A stretch of 33,928 bases of DNA from Streptomyces sp. SM1 (GTDB lineage Bacteria; Actinomycetota; Actinomycetes; Streptomycetales; Streptomycetaceae), in the NCBI RefSeq assembly GCF_002910825.1, contig NZ_NEUB01000916.1, positions 1-33,928 on the forward strand, in the 5' to 3' direction. Below, in pieces: positions 8,718-18,558 of this stretch (its first letter is position 1; each line of letters opens with the position of its first letter). The notes under the pieces were generated by a model. That model was not told where the DNA came from and made no database searches. It worked only from the letters and a program-made list of their open reading frames with translations. A program made the position numbers and the translations under genes.

Positions 8718-8823
8718 ACCGCGTGCCCGGTCGAACTGCCCCGCCGCGTCGTGTCCCGCCGCCTCGTACCCCGCCGTCCCGGCCGCGCCGCCGGGAAGCC
8801 CCGCTCAGCGCTGGACCCTCCCT

Positions 8824-9714
8824 CTACAGCTCGCCGGCGAAGACCTCCGCCAGCTGACGCCATTCCGCGAGCGGCAGGCCGGCGCCCCCCTCTCCCGCGG
8901 TGAGCACCTGCAGCGCGACATGGTCGGCGCCCGCGTCGAGGTACTCGCGCGTGCGGGCCCGCACGCGCGAGGCGTCGCCCAGGGCGAAGAGGGCGTCGAG
9001 GAGACGGCTGCTGCCGCCGCCCTCGAGGTCACTCTCCGTGAACCCCAGCCGCAGCAGGTTGTCGGTGTAGTTGGGCAGCCGAAGGTACATGTCCAGCATG
9101 TTCCGCGCGGTGGTCCGTGCCCGCTCGAGGTCGGTGTCGAGCACCACCGACAGCTCGGGGGCGAGCAGCGCCTCGGGACCGAGCATCTCGCGTGCCTCCG
9201 CCGTGTGCTCGGTGGTGACGAGATAGGGATGTGCGCCCAGCGCCCGGCCCGCCGCCAGCTTGAGCATCTTCGGGCCGAGCGCCGCGAGGACCCGCTGTCC
9301 GGAGAGCATGGGCGGAGCGGCGGCGTCGAGTCCGTCGAGGTAGGCGACCATCGCGCTGTACGGCTTCGTGTACTGCGGCACCATCGGGCCGTGGCTGACC
9401 CCCAGGCCGAGGACGAACCGCCCGCGGGCGCTCGCGTCGATCGCCGAGACACGCGCCGCCACCTCCTCGGCGGTGTGGTCCCAGATGCTGAGGATGCCGG
9501 TGGCCACGGTGATCGTACGGCTGGCGTCGACGACGGCCGCCGCGTCGTCGGGCGAGGGACTGCCCCCGATCCAGAGCGTGCCGTAGCCGAGTTCCTCGAG
9601 TTCGGCGACCGCGTCCGCGATGGCCGCTCTGCCCTTCTCGTCCGCCCGTGACCGGTGCAGCGCGCTGCTCCAGATGCCGACCCGTCCGAACACCGTGCGC
9701 GTCTCAGAAGTCAT
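8824..9714 (-). CDS. LLM-class F420-dependent oxidoreductase
   Basis: A 296-aa luciferase-like TIM-barrel protein of the actinobacterial subgroup that uses the deazaflavin F420. Visible family features are RVGIWSSAL at the first strand, ELGYGTLWIGG, ATGILSIWDHTAEEVA (about 72-88), RFVLGLGVSHGP (about 99-110) and the C-terminal LDAGADHVALQVLT. These enzymes transfer hydride between F420 and diverse carbonyl or alkene substrates; the substrate here is unknown. It is intact, stands alone, and converges with the XRE gene. Start ATG at 9714. Confidence 0.85.
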   Translation of the reverse strand: MTSETRTVFGRVGIWSSALHRSRADEKGRAAIADAVAELEELGYGTLWIGGSPSPDDAAAVVDASRTITVATGILSIWDHTAEEVAARVSAIDASARGRFVLGLGVSHGPMVPQYTKPYSAMVAYLDGLDAAAPPMLSGQRVLAALGPKMLKLAAGRALGAHPYLVTTEHTAEAREMLGPEALLAPELSVVLDTDLERARTTARNMLDMYLRLPNYTDNLLRLGFTESDLEGGGSSRLLDALFALGDASRVRARTREYLDAGADHVALQVLTAGEGGAGLPLAEWRQLAEVFAGEL

Positions 9715-9881
9715 GACGTGATCAACAGCGGGCTGCCGCGGCTATTCCCGGCCGGTCGGGCATCCACCCGTTCGGCGCATGCCCCGGACCAGAGGGCAGT
9801 CCTCGTACGGCAGCGGACCGGTGGCCTGCCACGCTCCGGACGGGGCGGGGGGAGGGCGCAGGGAGCTGACGGGGCGTGTCC

Positions 9882-11624
9882 TCAGCTCAGGGGTCCGAGG
9901 GGCGCTTCTTCGCAGGTGACCTCGTCCCGCGGGGTGTAGCGCGTGCGGAAGGGCTCTCGCCGCACTTCCCGGCCGCCGTCACGGAAGACCCGCTCCACGG
10001 TGACGTCGAAGCCCTCGAGCGGGGTCTGCGGCACGCACTGCTCGTCGGTGCTGACCTTCTCGGCAGGCTGCTGGAGGTTGGTGCGCGGCCCCTTGGCGGA
10101 CGTGATCTCGTCGTACTTCTTCGTGCCGAGGAAGGTGATGGTCACCGACGTGTCCGTGGACTCGGCCTGGATGTACATCGCCTTGCCGGAGTCGTTGGTG
10201 AACCTCAGGTCGAGGCTGCCCCAGGCGACCGTTGCCTCACGGCCCTCGGGGTAGCGCTCGATGTAGAAGGAGTGGGCGCCGTACTCGACGGGTTTGACGC
10301 CGGCGAAGAACATCGCGTTGAAGACGGTGGTGGCCACGGCTGAGACGCCACCGCCGGGCGCCTTGGTGTACTTGTCGTCGAAGATCATGACGCCGTCCAC
10401 GAAGCCGTTGGCCCGGGTGCGTTCGCCGACGGTCCGGTTGAAGCTCCAGGTCTCGTCCGGCATGACGACGGAGCCGTTGATGAGGTCCACCGCCCGGCCC
10501 ACGTTGGTCGTGCGGTAGGCGGCCGGTTCGAATTCGACGGTGAAGGAGGACATCTTCTCGGTCAGCCCCAGGCGCGACGCGTTCTCCCGGGTGATCTCCG
10601 GCCGGGTCCGCCGTGTCTCCACCTCGCCGGTGCGGGCCGCGCCCGACTCGGTGAGCAGGGGCAGTACGGCCTTGCCCAGGGCCTTGTCGGTGACCTTCAC
10701 GGCTGCCCTGGCCTCGGTGGCCACCGCGACCTTGTCGCCGTCGGCCCTCAGCTGGGCGTTGCGGGGTGTGGTGGGCAGCTTGTCCAGGGTGCCGGCCACC
10801 GCGGGCGCGGTGCGCAGGCCCGCGCTGTCGAGCTTCGGGGTGAGCCTGCCGGCGCCGTCCGGCCGCAGTGTCAGGTACTTGCCCAGTACGGCCGGGGTGA
10901 GGGTGAACCGCTCGCCGGCGGCGCTGAGGGTGACCGGTGCGGACATCGCCGGCCGCGCGAACTCGCGCACCGCCCGCCGAACCTCTTCCGCCGTGACCTT
11001 CGGCTCGTCCTCGCGTGCGGGCAGTGCCGTCACCGGGTCCACCGCGCCGCTCCGGAAGGTGGTGCGCAGGGTTTCGACGGCGGCGTCCACGTCCAGTGCG
11101 TACCCGGTGCGCGGCGTGATCTGCTCGACCCGGCCGTCGGTGAAGGAGACGGCGCCGTCACGGACCTTCTGGTCGAGCGTCTTCGACAACTTCACCAGGG
11201 CGGCACGCGCCTTGTCCCCGTCGGCCCGCACGACCGGCTCGATGTCACCGCCCGAGCGGAACAGCCCGCCGATCACGCTGACCGGATCGGCGCCGGTGGA
11301 CGATGCCCGGTCGAGGGTGGCCTCGATGTCGTGGGTGAGTCCCGCCTGCCGCGTATCGACCGTACCCTCGCGGTCGCCGACCCTCACGGCCAGCTTCGCC
11401 GGACCGGTCCCCGGCAGCCGCCGCTCCAGCCTGAGGGCGGCCTCCTCACGGGAGAGGCCCCCGATGTCCACGCCCCGCACCGTGGTTCCCGCCTCGATCT
11501 CACCGCCGGTGAGCAGCAACCCGGTGAGATACAGCCCGCCGACGCCGACGGTGAGCGCGCCCCCCACCCAGGCGACGGGCGGGACGGAGGCCATCCGGGG
11601 GACGGAAGGTATGTGAGGGCGCAT
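9882..11624 (-). CDS. VanW-family protein with membrane anchor
   Basis: A 580-aa protein. An N-terminal transmembrane segment (about 15-39, VAWVGGALTVGVGGLYLTGLL) is followed by peptidoglycan-binding-4-like repeats (GGLSREEAALRLE...; DPVSVIG...) and a C-terminal VanW domain with VGERTRANGFVDGVMIFDD, APGGGVSAVATTVFNAM and HSFYIERYPEG. VanW occurs beside some vancomycin-resistance clusters but is widespread in Gram-positives; its activity is not established and no van genes are here. The protein is probably anchored with its bulk outside, in contact with the wall. Start chosen at ATG 11624 (GGAG upstream); an ATG 36 bp further out (11660) is also in frame. Divergent from the lipoprotein gene across about 300 bp that holds an AT-richer patch (11690-11760) but no clear operator. 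Confidence 0.85.
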   Translation of the reverse strand: MRPHIPSVPRMASVPPVAWVGGALTVGVGGLYLTGLLLTGGEIEAGTTVRGVDIGGLSREEAALRLERRLPGTGPAKLAVRVGDREGTVDTRQAGLTHDIEATLDRASSTGADPVSVIGGLFRSGGDIEPVVRADGDKARAALVKLSKTLDQKVRDGAVSFTDGRVEQITPRTGYALDVDAAVETLRTTFRSGAVDPVTALPAREDEPKVTAEEVRRAVREFARPAMSAPVTLSAAGERFTLTPAVLGKYLTLRPDGAGRLTPKLDSAGLRTAPAVAGTLDKLPTTPRNAQLRADGDKVAVATEARAAVKVTDKALGKAVLPLLTESGAARTGEVETRRTRPEITRENASRLGLTEKMSSFTVEFEPAAYRTTNVGRAVDLINGSVVMPDETWSFNRTVGERTRANGFVDGVMIFDDKYTKAPGGGVSAVATTVFNAMFFAGVKPVEYGAHSFYIERYPEGREATVAWGSLDLRFTNDSGKAMYIQAESTDTSVTITFLGTKKYDEITSAKGPRTNLQQPAEKVSTDEQCVPQTPLEGFDVTVERVFRDGGREVRREPFRTRYTPRDEVTCEEAPLGPLS

Positions 11625-11921
11625 GAGTCTCCGATCGATGTGACGTGCCCCCGATGGCATGGCACTGGGTGCTGGGTCAGTCGACCAAGGTACGCACAAC
11701 TCTGCGCCAAACGGAATTTCCAGATCACACCGGGCCTTTTGGATCAACCTCCTGATCAACGGACGCACCGCGTCCGGCGTGCTCTCAGCGGCCCGGACAC
11801 GGGCGGGCGGCCTCGGCGCGGTCCGGCTGTGACATCCCTCTCGCCCACGCGCCGTGCCCGGTGATCGGAACACCGCTACCGTCCGCTGCCTCGCTAAGAT
11901 CACTGTCCGAGGGGTGGTGGC

Positions 11922-12575
11922 ATGATCATGACGTTCTACCGGTGGTGCGCGGCGACCGCGGCGGTACTGCTGCTGACCGGCTGTGGCGGCGGCGCCGGGA
12001 CCGGCGGCGGGAAGGACAAGGCGGTGGCGCTCACCAGGGAACAGGTACGGGAGACGCTGCCGGACGGCGAGGCCATGACGGGCTGGAGTGAGACCGCTCG
12101 GCCCACGGCCGTCGGGATGGACCGCCTCCACCGCGGGCAGGCCTGCCCCGTCAAGGACAACGCGGGCTGCGAGAACTCCCGCTTCTAGGGCGTCTCGACG
12201 TTCCGGCACGACGACAACGCCGCCCACGTCTCCTTCCTGGTCATCGCCTACGACAGCGAACAGGCGGCCCGGGAGGCGTACGACGTGCTCTGGGACGGCT
12301 ACTACTCCAGGAAGGCGGGGCAGCGGGCGGAGACGTTCGGGCTCGGCCCGATCGGTGACGAGCGCGACGCCCGGTTCGGTACCTCCGGCTTCCACGGCGA
12401 GCCCGGCGCCGTGACGCAGACCCGGGTCGGCACGACGCTGCTGTGGACGGAGGCGGCTTCCGCGGGCAAGGGCGGTATCGACACGGACGGTGTCCGGGAC
12501 CTGGCCACGGTGCTCGCGGAACGGGTCCGGCAGGCACAGGACGGGGACACGCCTTCCGCCCGCCTGGGCGGCTGA
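11922..12575 (+). pseudogene. Putative lipoprotein interrupted by amber codon
   Basis: The start ATG (GAGGGG 8 nt upstream) encodes a signal sequence with lipobox LLTGC (Cys21), then a Gly-rich linker and a secreted domain. At codon 89 (12186-12188) a TAG stops the frame: ENSRF, stop, GVSTFRHDDN. The same frame then stays open for 129 codons to 12575 with ordinary coding composition (VSFLVIAYDSEQAAREAY, TFGLGPIGDERDARFG, VLAERVRQAQDG). A Trp, Gln or Tyr codon could be the ancestor. The family is unnamed: small actinobacterial surface lipoproteins of unknown role. The truncated product would be an 88-aa lipopeptide. It converges with the DUF488 gene. Confidence 0.75.
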
Positions 12576-12617
12576 GCGGACGGACACCCCGGGTCCGGGC
12601 CAGGTCCGTACCGGACG

Positions 12618-13145
12618 TCACGGGGGCGGGGGATAGGTCAGAGACCCGTTGGTGACCCGGGCATGGGGCGTCAGGACGGCCGGCTTCACCGACGTGCCCG
12701 ACATGATGTGCACGACCTCCACGCCGGAGACGATCAACGCGTCCGTGATCAGCCGTCGGTGGCACCGCCACGGCACCGCCTCACTGCACATGATCGCCGG
12801 CCGTCCGCGCTCGGCCAGTTCCCGCAGTTCGGCAAGTCCTTTGGCGAACGTTTCCGTGCTCATGTAGTCGGCGTAGTCACGGAAGGCTTTGACCTGCCAC
12901 CCTCCGTTCACGCTCGGCACGCCCTTGGGCGTGTGACGGCGGCCGCCCAGTTCGGGAATCCAGCGGTAACCGATGCCGGGTGGCAGGGCGTCGACGACGG
13001 CCGACTGGTTCCACTGCGGGTGCTTCCTGGACGAAGGGTACGACCGGACGTCGACCAGGCAGGTGACACCGTTGCCCCGCAGCATGCCGAGAACGTCGTC
13101 GAAGCCGCGTGTCGAGTGCCCGATCGTGAAGACGCGGTCCGTCAT
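12618..13145 (-). CDS. DUF488 family protein
   Basis: A 175-aa intact protein with the DUF488 pattern: FTIGHSTRGFDDVLGML near the N-terminus, LVDVRSYPSSRKHPQWNQ (about 31-48), a central GYRWIPELGGRR, and near the C-terminus CSEAVPWRCHRRLITDAL with the conserved Cys...CHR. The biochemical function of the family is unknown; the conserved Cys/His/Arg set suggests a catalytic or metal site. It lies 40 bp downstream of the HVA1-type gene in the same direction and is probably cotranscribed with it. Confidence 0.88.
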   Translation of the reverse strand: MTDRVFTIGHSTRGFDDVLGMLRGNGVTCLVDVRSYPSSRKHPQWNQSAVVDALPPGIGYRWIPELGGRRHTPKGVPSVNGGWQVKAFRDYADYMSTETFAKGLAELRELAERGRPAIMCSEAVPWRCHRRLITDALIVSGVEVVHIMSGTSVKPAVLTPHARVTNGSLTYPPPP

Positions 13146-13185
13146 CGCGCTGCCTCGAAACTTCCGCGAGGGAATCCCGTACCGG

Positions 13186-13395
13186 CTACAGCTTCGTCAG
13201 GGCTCCCCCCTTGTGCATGGCGACGTGGTCGGTCTTGTCGCTCTTGATCTCGTACTGGGGATCCTGTTCCGAGCAGCGACGCGTGTGCCCCTTGTACTGG
13301 ACGTCGCGGGTGTGCTTCCTGACGATGACGCCCTCGACGTGTCCGGCTTCGGAGTTCCAGCGCACGTGGTCTCCAACGGCGAATCGCTCGGTCAT
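13186..13395 (-). CDS. HVA1 (DUF2945) family small protein
   Basis: 69 aa: MTERFAVGDHVRWNSEAGHV at the start, then EGVIVRKHTRDVQYKGH and QYEIKSDKTDHVAMHK. The family has a Tudor/SH3-like barrel with conserved GDxVxWxSxxG, is common in bacteria and fungi, and is of unknown function. The ATG at 13395 is chosen because the family motif begins directly after it. Likely operon with the DUF488 gene downstream. Confidence 0.88.
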   Translation of the reverse strand: MTERFAVGDHVRWNSEAGHVEGVIVRKHTRDVQYKGHTRRCSEQDPQYEIKSDKTDHVAMHKGGALTKL

Positions 13396-13691
13396 TCCCG
13401 TCCCGTCCGTTCTCTCTGCTCGCCGGGCTCCGCGGCCGCGAGGGCGCCTCGGAAGATCATGCCGTGCCGGGTTCCCCCGGACGCGACGTCCAACCGCCGG
13501 GGCGCGGCCCGTGCCCCGGCCGCAGGACCGCCTCGGCCGGGGCGACCGGTGACGCACGCACGGCCGTGCCCGCCGGCCGACGTGCGCGGAAGGCCGGCCG
13601 GCTGCCTCGAGGACCCGGTCGGTCACGGCCGGCGCGAAGCCCCGCCCCCCGCCCCCGGACACGGACCGGGAGTCAGACGCCGGTGCTGCTC
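13396..13691. other. GC-rich gap containing the lost 5' end of the MFS gene
   Basis: About 300 bp between the HVA1 gene and the transporter remnant. The expected N-terminal membrane segments of the transporter are not found in any frame here. A C-rich run near 13645-13665 (G-rich on the minus strand, three G tracts) could fold but has only three tracts. No gene was identified. Confidence 0.4.
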
Positions 13692-14805
13692 ATGGGCATG
13701 GACAACCTGCTCGGCATCTTCATCCAGCCGTGGATCGGCAACCGGTCGGACCGCACGCGCACCTCCTGGGGCCGGCGGATGCCCCACCTGGTGGTCGGGA
13801 TGCCGATCGCCGCCGTGCTGTTCATGGTCATCCCGCACACGGCGGCGTCCCTGCCACTCCTCATCGCGGTGATGTTCACCTACGCGCTCGTGGCCAACAC
13901 CTTCAAACCGATCGCCGAAGCGCTCGTCCCCGACTTCATCGCTCCCGGCAGGCGCAGCCGCGCCAACGCCGCGGTCAAGATCGCCTCCAGCATCACGGCC
14001 ATCGTCGCCGCGCTCATCAGCATCTTCCTGGTCGACCCACCCGAGTCCGGCGTTCGCCATTCCCGCGATCATCATGCTGGTCTCCATCCTGGTGCTCGCG
14101 GCCACCGTGCGCGACAGCCGGTCTCCCGGTTACCAGGCAGCGCTCGCGGAGAGCAGCCAGGAGGCGAAGGACGCCGACCACAGGGACCCGCGGGTGCGGG
14201 ACACCTTCCTGGAGATCATCAGGGACACCGACCGCAGCCGGCTCCTCGTCCTCGCCGCCATCCTGCTCTTCGGCGGCGCATGGGCCGCGTCGCGGTCCCT
14301 GATGACGCCGTACGGGATGGAATCACTCGACATGTCACGAGGAGCCGCCGGCGGCCTCACGCTCCCCGGCGGTATCGCGTTCATCCTGGCCGCCTACCCC
14401 GCGGCGGTCCTGGCCGAGCGCTACGGACGGCTCCGGGTCATGGCCGGGGGCATGTCGGTCTTCGCCGCGGCCATGCTGCTGGGCACGCTCGTCCTGACAC
14501 CGGCCGGCACCGTGGTGATCCTGTGCATCGGTGCGGCGGGCGCGACCTGCTTCCTCGTCAACGCGGTGGTGGTCCTGTGGAACCTGGCCCCCTCGGCCCG
14601 CGTCTTCGGCACCTACGCCGGCCTGTACACCGTCGCCTGGGCCGGCGGCGGCTTCCTCGGCCCGGCGCTGGTGGGCGCCATGGTCGACGTCACCGGCTGG
14701 CCCCTGATGCTCATGGACATCGCCGTCGTCGCCGCACTGGCGGTCGCCGTCGTCGTCAGGATCACCGTGCTGCAGCGCCGGCCCGCTCCCGCCCTCGCCC
14801 AGTGA
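13692..14805 (+). pseudogene. MFS (GPH/SLC45-like) transporter remnant, 5'-truncated and frameshifted
   Basis: The remnant starts inside the second membrane segment (MGMDNLLGIFIQPWIGNRSD) and includes the family loop SDRTRTSWGRRMPHLVVG, so the first segment and start region are missing. The frame continues to IFLVDPPES and breaks at 14040-14055; PAFAIPAIIMLVSILVLAA resumes in the next frame, consistent with one extra base. The remainder (about six membrane segments, ending VVRITVLQRRPAPALAQ) is open to the stop at 14805. Such carriers typically import sugars or small acids with protons. It heads the 2-hydroxyacid dehydrogenase/AtuA/DUF4387 operon (61 bp gap), so it was probably the uptake step for that pathway. 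Two independent lesions argue for true decay. Confidence 0.82.
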
Positions 14806-14865
14806 CGCCCCCGCCCCGCCCTCCCCGAACCGAGTGAAGACGCAGCCAGAAATGAGGAACGACCC

Positions 14866-15873
<1,008 letters not shown>

Positions 15874-15914
15874 ACCCGCGCCTCCCAGCCCGTACCGACA
15901 AGGAAGAGGAATCC

Positions 15915-17294
15915 ATGCACAACGAACAGGTGGACCAGGTCAAAGTCCTGTCACCGACCGGCATGCTCGGAGCCGGTTTCCCCGAAGCCACGATCGAGCG
16001 CGGTCTGGAACTGGGCGCCGACGTCATCTCCGTCGACGCGGGCAGCACCGACTCCGGCCCCTACTATCTGGGCGCCTCCCAGCCCAAGACCACCCGCGCG
16101 GCGGTCGCCCGTGACCTGCGTGTCCTGCTCAAGGCCGCGGCAGGCGCCCGGATCCCGCTGATCGTAGGCTCCTGCGGCACCAGCGGAACCGACTCCGGTG
16201 TCGACTGGGTCGCCGACATCGTCGCCGACGTCCTGGCCGACGAGGGGCTCGATCTGCGCGTGGCGCGCATCTACAGCGAGCAGGACAAGGACGCCCTCCT
16301 GAAGTCCATGGAGGAGGGCCGGGTCCATGCCCTGCCGCCCCTGGGAGAGCTGCGGCCCGAGACGGTGCGGAGCTGCACGCACATCGTGGGCGTCATGGGG
16401 CACGAGCCGATCGTCGCCGCGCTCGAGGCCGGCGCCCAGGTCGTGCTCGCCGGCCGCGCCACCGACACCGCCGCCGCCTACCCGATGATGAAGGGGATGC
16501 CCGCCGGACCGACATGGCACGCCGCCAAGATCATCGAGTGCGGCGGGCAGTGCACCAGCAATCCCCGTGCCGGCGGGGTGCTGGCCACCATCGACGCCGG
16601 AGGCTTCACCATCGAGCCGCTGGACCCGGCGGTCGCCTGCACACCGATACTGGTCGCCGCCCACATGCTCTACGAGACGGTGAACCCGTTCGAGATGCGC
16701 GAGCCGGACGGCACCCTGGACGTCCGTGAGGCCGTCCACACCGCCCTGGACGAACGCATCGTGCGGGTCGAGGGCTCGCAGTTCCACGTCGCGGACCAGC
16801 ACACCATCAAGCTCGAGGGCGCCCGGGTCACCGGATACGAGACGATGTCGTTCAGCGCGATCCGGGATCCGCACATCCTCGCGAACATCGACGACTGGGC
16901 CGGTCTCATGCGCACGATGATCCGGCGGCGGGTGGAGCAGACGATCGGCCTGAGCGAGGACAAGTACGCCTTCGACCTGCGCCTCTACGGCCACAACGCG
17001 ATCCTCGGCGATCTCGATCCGGCGGCGGGACCGCCCCGCGAGGTAGGCGTCATGCTCCTCGTCAACGCACCGGACCAGAACACCGCCACCGCCGTCGCGA
17101 AGATCGCCAACCCCCTGATGCTGCATCTGCCGACGGCCGACATGGACTTCCTGCCGAGCCTGGCCTTCCCCGCCTCACCGGCCGAGACGGAACGCGGGGC
17201 CGCCTACGAGTTCGTGCTCCACCACGTCGTCGACAGCATCACCCCCACCGGCATGTTCCGCACCGAGATCGAGGAGGCCTCCCACCATGGCTGA
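15915..17294 (+). CDS. AtuA-family (DUF1446) protein
   Basis: 459 aa. The family is named after AtuA of the acyclic terpene utilisation cluster of Pseudomonas, but its reaction is not established. Visible hallmarks: VLSPTGMLGAGFPEATIERG at the N-terminus, DVISVDAGSTDSGPYYLG, PLIVGSCGTSGTDSGVDWV, MGHEPIVAALEAGAQVVLAG and ATDTAAAYPMMKGMP, then IIECGGQCTSNPRAGG. The Gly-rich, Asp/Ser-rich strands suggest a phosphate- or carboxylate-binding fold. ATG 15915 with AAGGAAGAGGA upstream is preferred to a GTG at 15870 that overlaps the previous stop, because family sequence begins just after 15915. The 3' end overlaps the DUF4387 start by 8 bp. It is complete, with no lesion seen, unlike the transporter of the same operon. 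Confidence 0.85.
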   Translation: MHNEQVDQVKVLSPTGMLGAGFPEATIERGLELGADVISVDAGSTDSGPYYLGASQPKTTRAAVARDLRVLLKAAAGARIPLIVGSCGTSGTDSGVDWVADIVADVLADEGLDLRVARIYSEQDKDALLKSMEEGRVHALPPLGELRPETVRSCTHIVGVMGHEPIVAALEAGAQVVLAGRATDTAAAYPMMKGMPAGPTWHAAKIIECGGQCTSNPRAGGVLATIDAGGFTIEPLDPAVACTPILVAAHMLYETVNPFEMREPDGTLDVREAVHTALDERIVRVEGSQFHVADQHTIKLEGARVTGYETMSFSAIRDPHILANIDDWAGLMRTMIRRRVEQTIGLSEDKYAFDLRLYGHNAILGDLDPAAGPPREVGVMLLVNAPDQNTATAVAKIANPLMLHLPTADMDFLPSLAFPASPAETERGAAYEFVLHHVVDSITPTGMFRTEIEEASHHG

Positions 17295-17637
17295 GACCGC
17301 TCCCACCACCCTGGGCGACCTGGCGTACGAGGTCCGGTCCAAGAACGCCGGACCCTTCTGGGTCACCATGGAACTCTTCATGCGCGACGCGGACGGCTAT
17401 CGCATCGCCGCCGACGAGACGTTCCTCGACGAGCACACGGTCGCCCGGCTCTACGGACTCGACGAGACCGACGTCCAGATGTTCCGCATCCCCTCCCTGA
17501 ACGTCGTCAAGATCTCCTTCCCGCGTCCTGTCCCCCAGGCATCGCTCCGCGACCGCGACGTCCACTCCGGTCAGCACCACGTCCCGCTGGCGACGCTCCC
17601 GGTACCGGAGCGAGCCGTCGGGCGATCCTCGGCCTGA
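17287..17637 (+). CDS. DUF4387 family protein, partner of AtuA
   Basis: 116 aa. The DUF4387 core is LAYEVRSKNAGPFWVTMELF, then IPSLNVVKISFPRPVPQ and the ending DRDVHSGQHHVPL. The family is nearly always encoded next to AtuA/DUF1446 proteins, and longer AtuA proteins carry a C-terminal domain in the corresponding place, so the two probably form one enzyme (inference). Its ATG lies inside the AtuA gene (8-bp overlap), giving translational coupling and equal stoichiometry. The last ~15 residues (PERAVGRSSA) are not family-like and may have been altered by the damaged DNA that follows. Confidence 0.85.
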   Translation: MAETAPTTLGDLAYEVRSKNAGPFWVTMELFMRDADGYRIAADETFLDEHTVARLYGLDETDVQMFRIPSLNVVKISFPRPVPQASLRDRDVHSGQHHVPLATLPVPERAVGRSSA

Positions 17638-17685
17638 CCGCCGCCCGACCGTCACCACAAGGCCGTCCGCTACGGGCGCGCCTGC

Positions 17686-17772
17686 GTGGGATCGGCCGCT
17701 TCGCTCCGTGGTGTCGACGACCGCGACGTGGAGCCGGGCGCAGGGCTGATCGACTCGCAGTCCGTCGGCGCG
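17686..17772 (+). mobile_element. IS5-type transposase scrap (internal fragment)
   Basis: 29 codons include DRDVEPGAGLIDSQSVGA. The string GLIDSQSV is the hallmark around the first catalytic Asp of IS5-group actinobacterial transposases. Sequence on either side in any frame does not continue the protein, so this is a relic of about 90 bp without ends. Confidence 0.5.
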
Positions 17773-17926
17773 GTCCGAGGAGGTCCGGGGCTACCTGGGC
17801 CTCGCCGACTGCGTGGTCGAGTGCGCCGCGCAGGTCCTCGAACGCGACCTGAGCATCGTCGGCAAAGGCCCCCTCCCAGCGCGGCTTCCGGGTCCGGCCG
17901 GCCGTGCGGCACGCCTCGTAGGCAGC
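17771..17926 (-). pseudogene. Unrecognised coding relic
   Basis: On the minus strand a protein-like reading runs YEACRTAGRTRKPRWEGAF then ADDAQVAFEDLRGALDHAVG. It follows the immunity-gene relic in the same direction but in a different frame and could be its former continuation or a separate gene. No family is recognised. It has no start and overlaps the IS5 scrap at its distal end. Confidence 0.35.
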
Positions 17927-17933
17927 GTGCCGG

Positions 17934-18349
17934 CCCCTCGCCGCGGTCGGCGAGCCACGGAGCAAGGAACCCGTCGACCTGACCTTTCAGGGCAGGGGGC
18001 ACGTCGGCCAACTCCGAGACGATCAGGCGGACCTTCTGCTCGAGTGCGGGGACTCGCTCCAGACCTCCGCACTGCTGGTGAGTACGGCGGCCGGCAGATC
18101 GCCCTCGTACATGTCGCCTTCCGCCAGTGGGTCGGTCCGAAGGATTTCCACCGCCAGGGGCAGGAGATGGGCAAGGCCCACGTTCTGCCCGATCAAAAGC
18201 CGCATGTCCTCGACCGTCAGGCCGCCGGTCGGCTTGCCCCGCAGCTCGCGGACGGTCGCCATCAGCCGGGTTTCACCGCCTGACGGGACTGACCAACGGT
18301 CGTGCTCAAGCTCCTCGAGGGAGCGGTCACGGTTCACGAGTCGGGTCAC
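17934..18349 (-). pseudogene. CdiI-like immunity protein, frameshifted
   Basis: The reading VTRLVNRDRSLEELEHDRW, ETRLMATVRELRGKP, LTVEDMRLLIGQNVGLAHLL, and LAVEILRTDPLAEGDMYEGDL matches the pattern of contact-dependent growth inhibition immunity proteins (SLEELE...LTVEDLRxLIGQxxGLxxLxPLAL...DPLxEGDxYxGDLLxxVL). GTG 18349 is the most family-like start; the frame is open up to 18520. At 18060-18066 the frame is lost: AVLTSSAEV continues as LERVPALEQKVRLIVSEL, ADVPPALKGQVDGFLAPW in another frame, consistent with one missing base. In known systems such proteins block a toxin C-terminus delivered by a neighbour. No toxin gene is near, so this is an orphan. Confidence 0.7.
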
Positions 18350-18467
18350 CCACCGATCGTCCCATGTCAGCTTCCGAACGTGGTCCCAGGCGGATCTGTC
18401 AGGTCCGCCGTGCCGGGCCGGGCCGCCCCGTACGGGCGGATCCACTTGTTCGACGGGTACGGGTGAA

Positions 18468-18478
18468 GACAAGTTGTC
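18468..18478. promoter_or_regulatory. Short palindrome upstream of the DHFR-like gene
   Basis: GACAAGTTGTC is a perfect odd-centred palindrome 80 bp before the reductase start. The divergent arrangement expected for an operator is absent, and the length is short, so a regulatory role is tentative. Confidence 0.3.
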
Positions 18479-18558
18479 GTTTCTGTCCAAGACGCCGCCG
18501 TGGCCGTGAACTAACGTCAACCTCGCAGCTCACCACCCGAGTACGAGGAGACAGCACC

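Noticed and set aside
9882..11624. Vancomycin-resistance locus
   Set aside because: A VanW domain alone is widespread; vanHAX, vanRS and related genes are absent.
5215..12188. General UAG recoding (amber as a sense codon)
   Set aside because: TAG also ends ordinary genes here (response regulator at 6833, flavoprotein at 29513), and no suppressor tRNA is visible. Nonsense mutation is the simpler reading.
13640..13670. G-quadruplex in the C-rich run upstream of the MFS remnant
   Set aside because: Only three clear G tracts on the minus strand; the pattern is incomplete, unlike the hexanucleotide repeat at 25185-25220.
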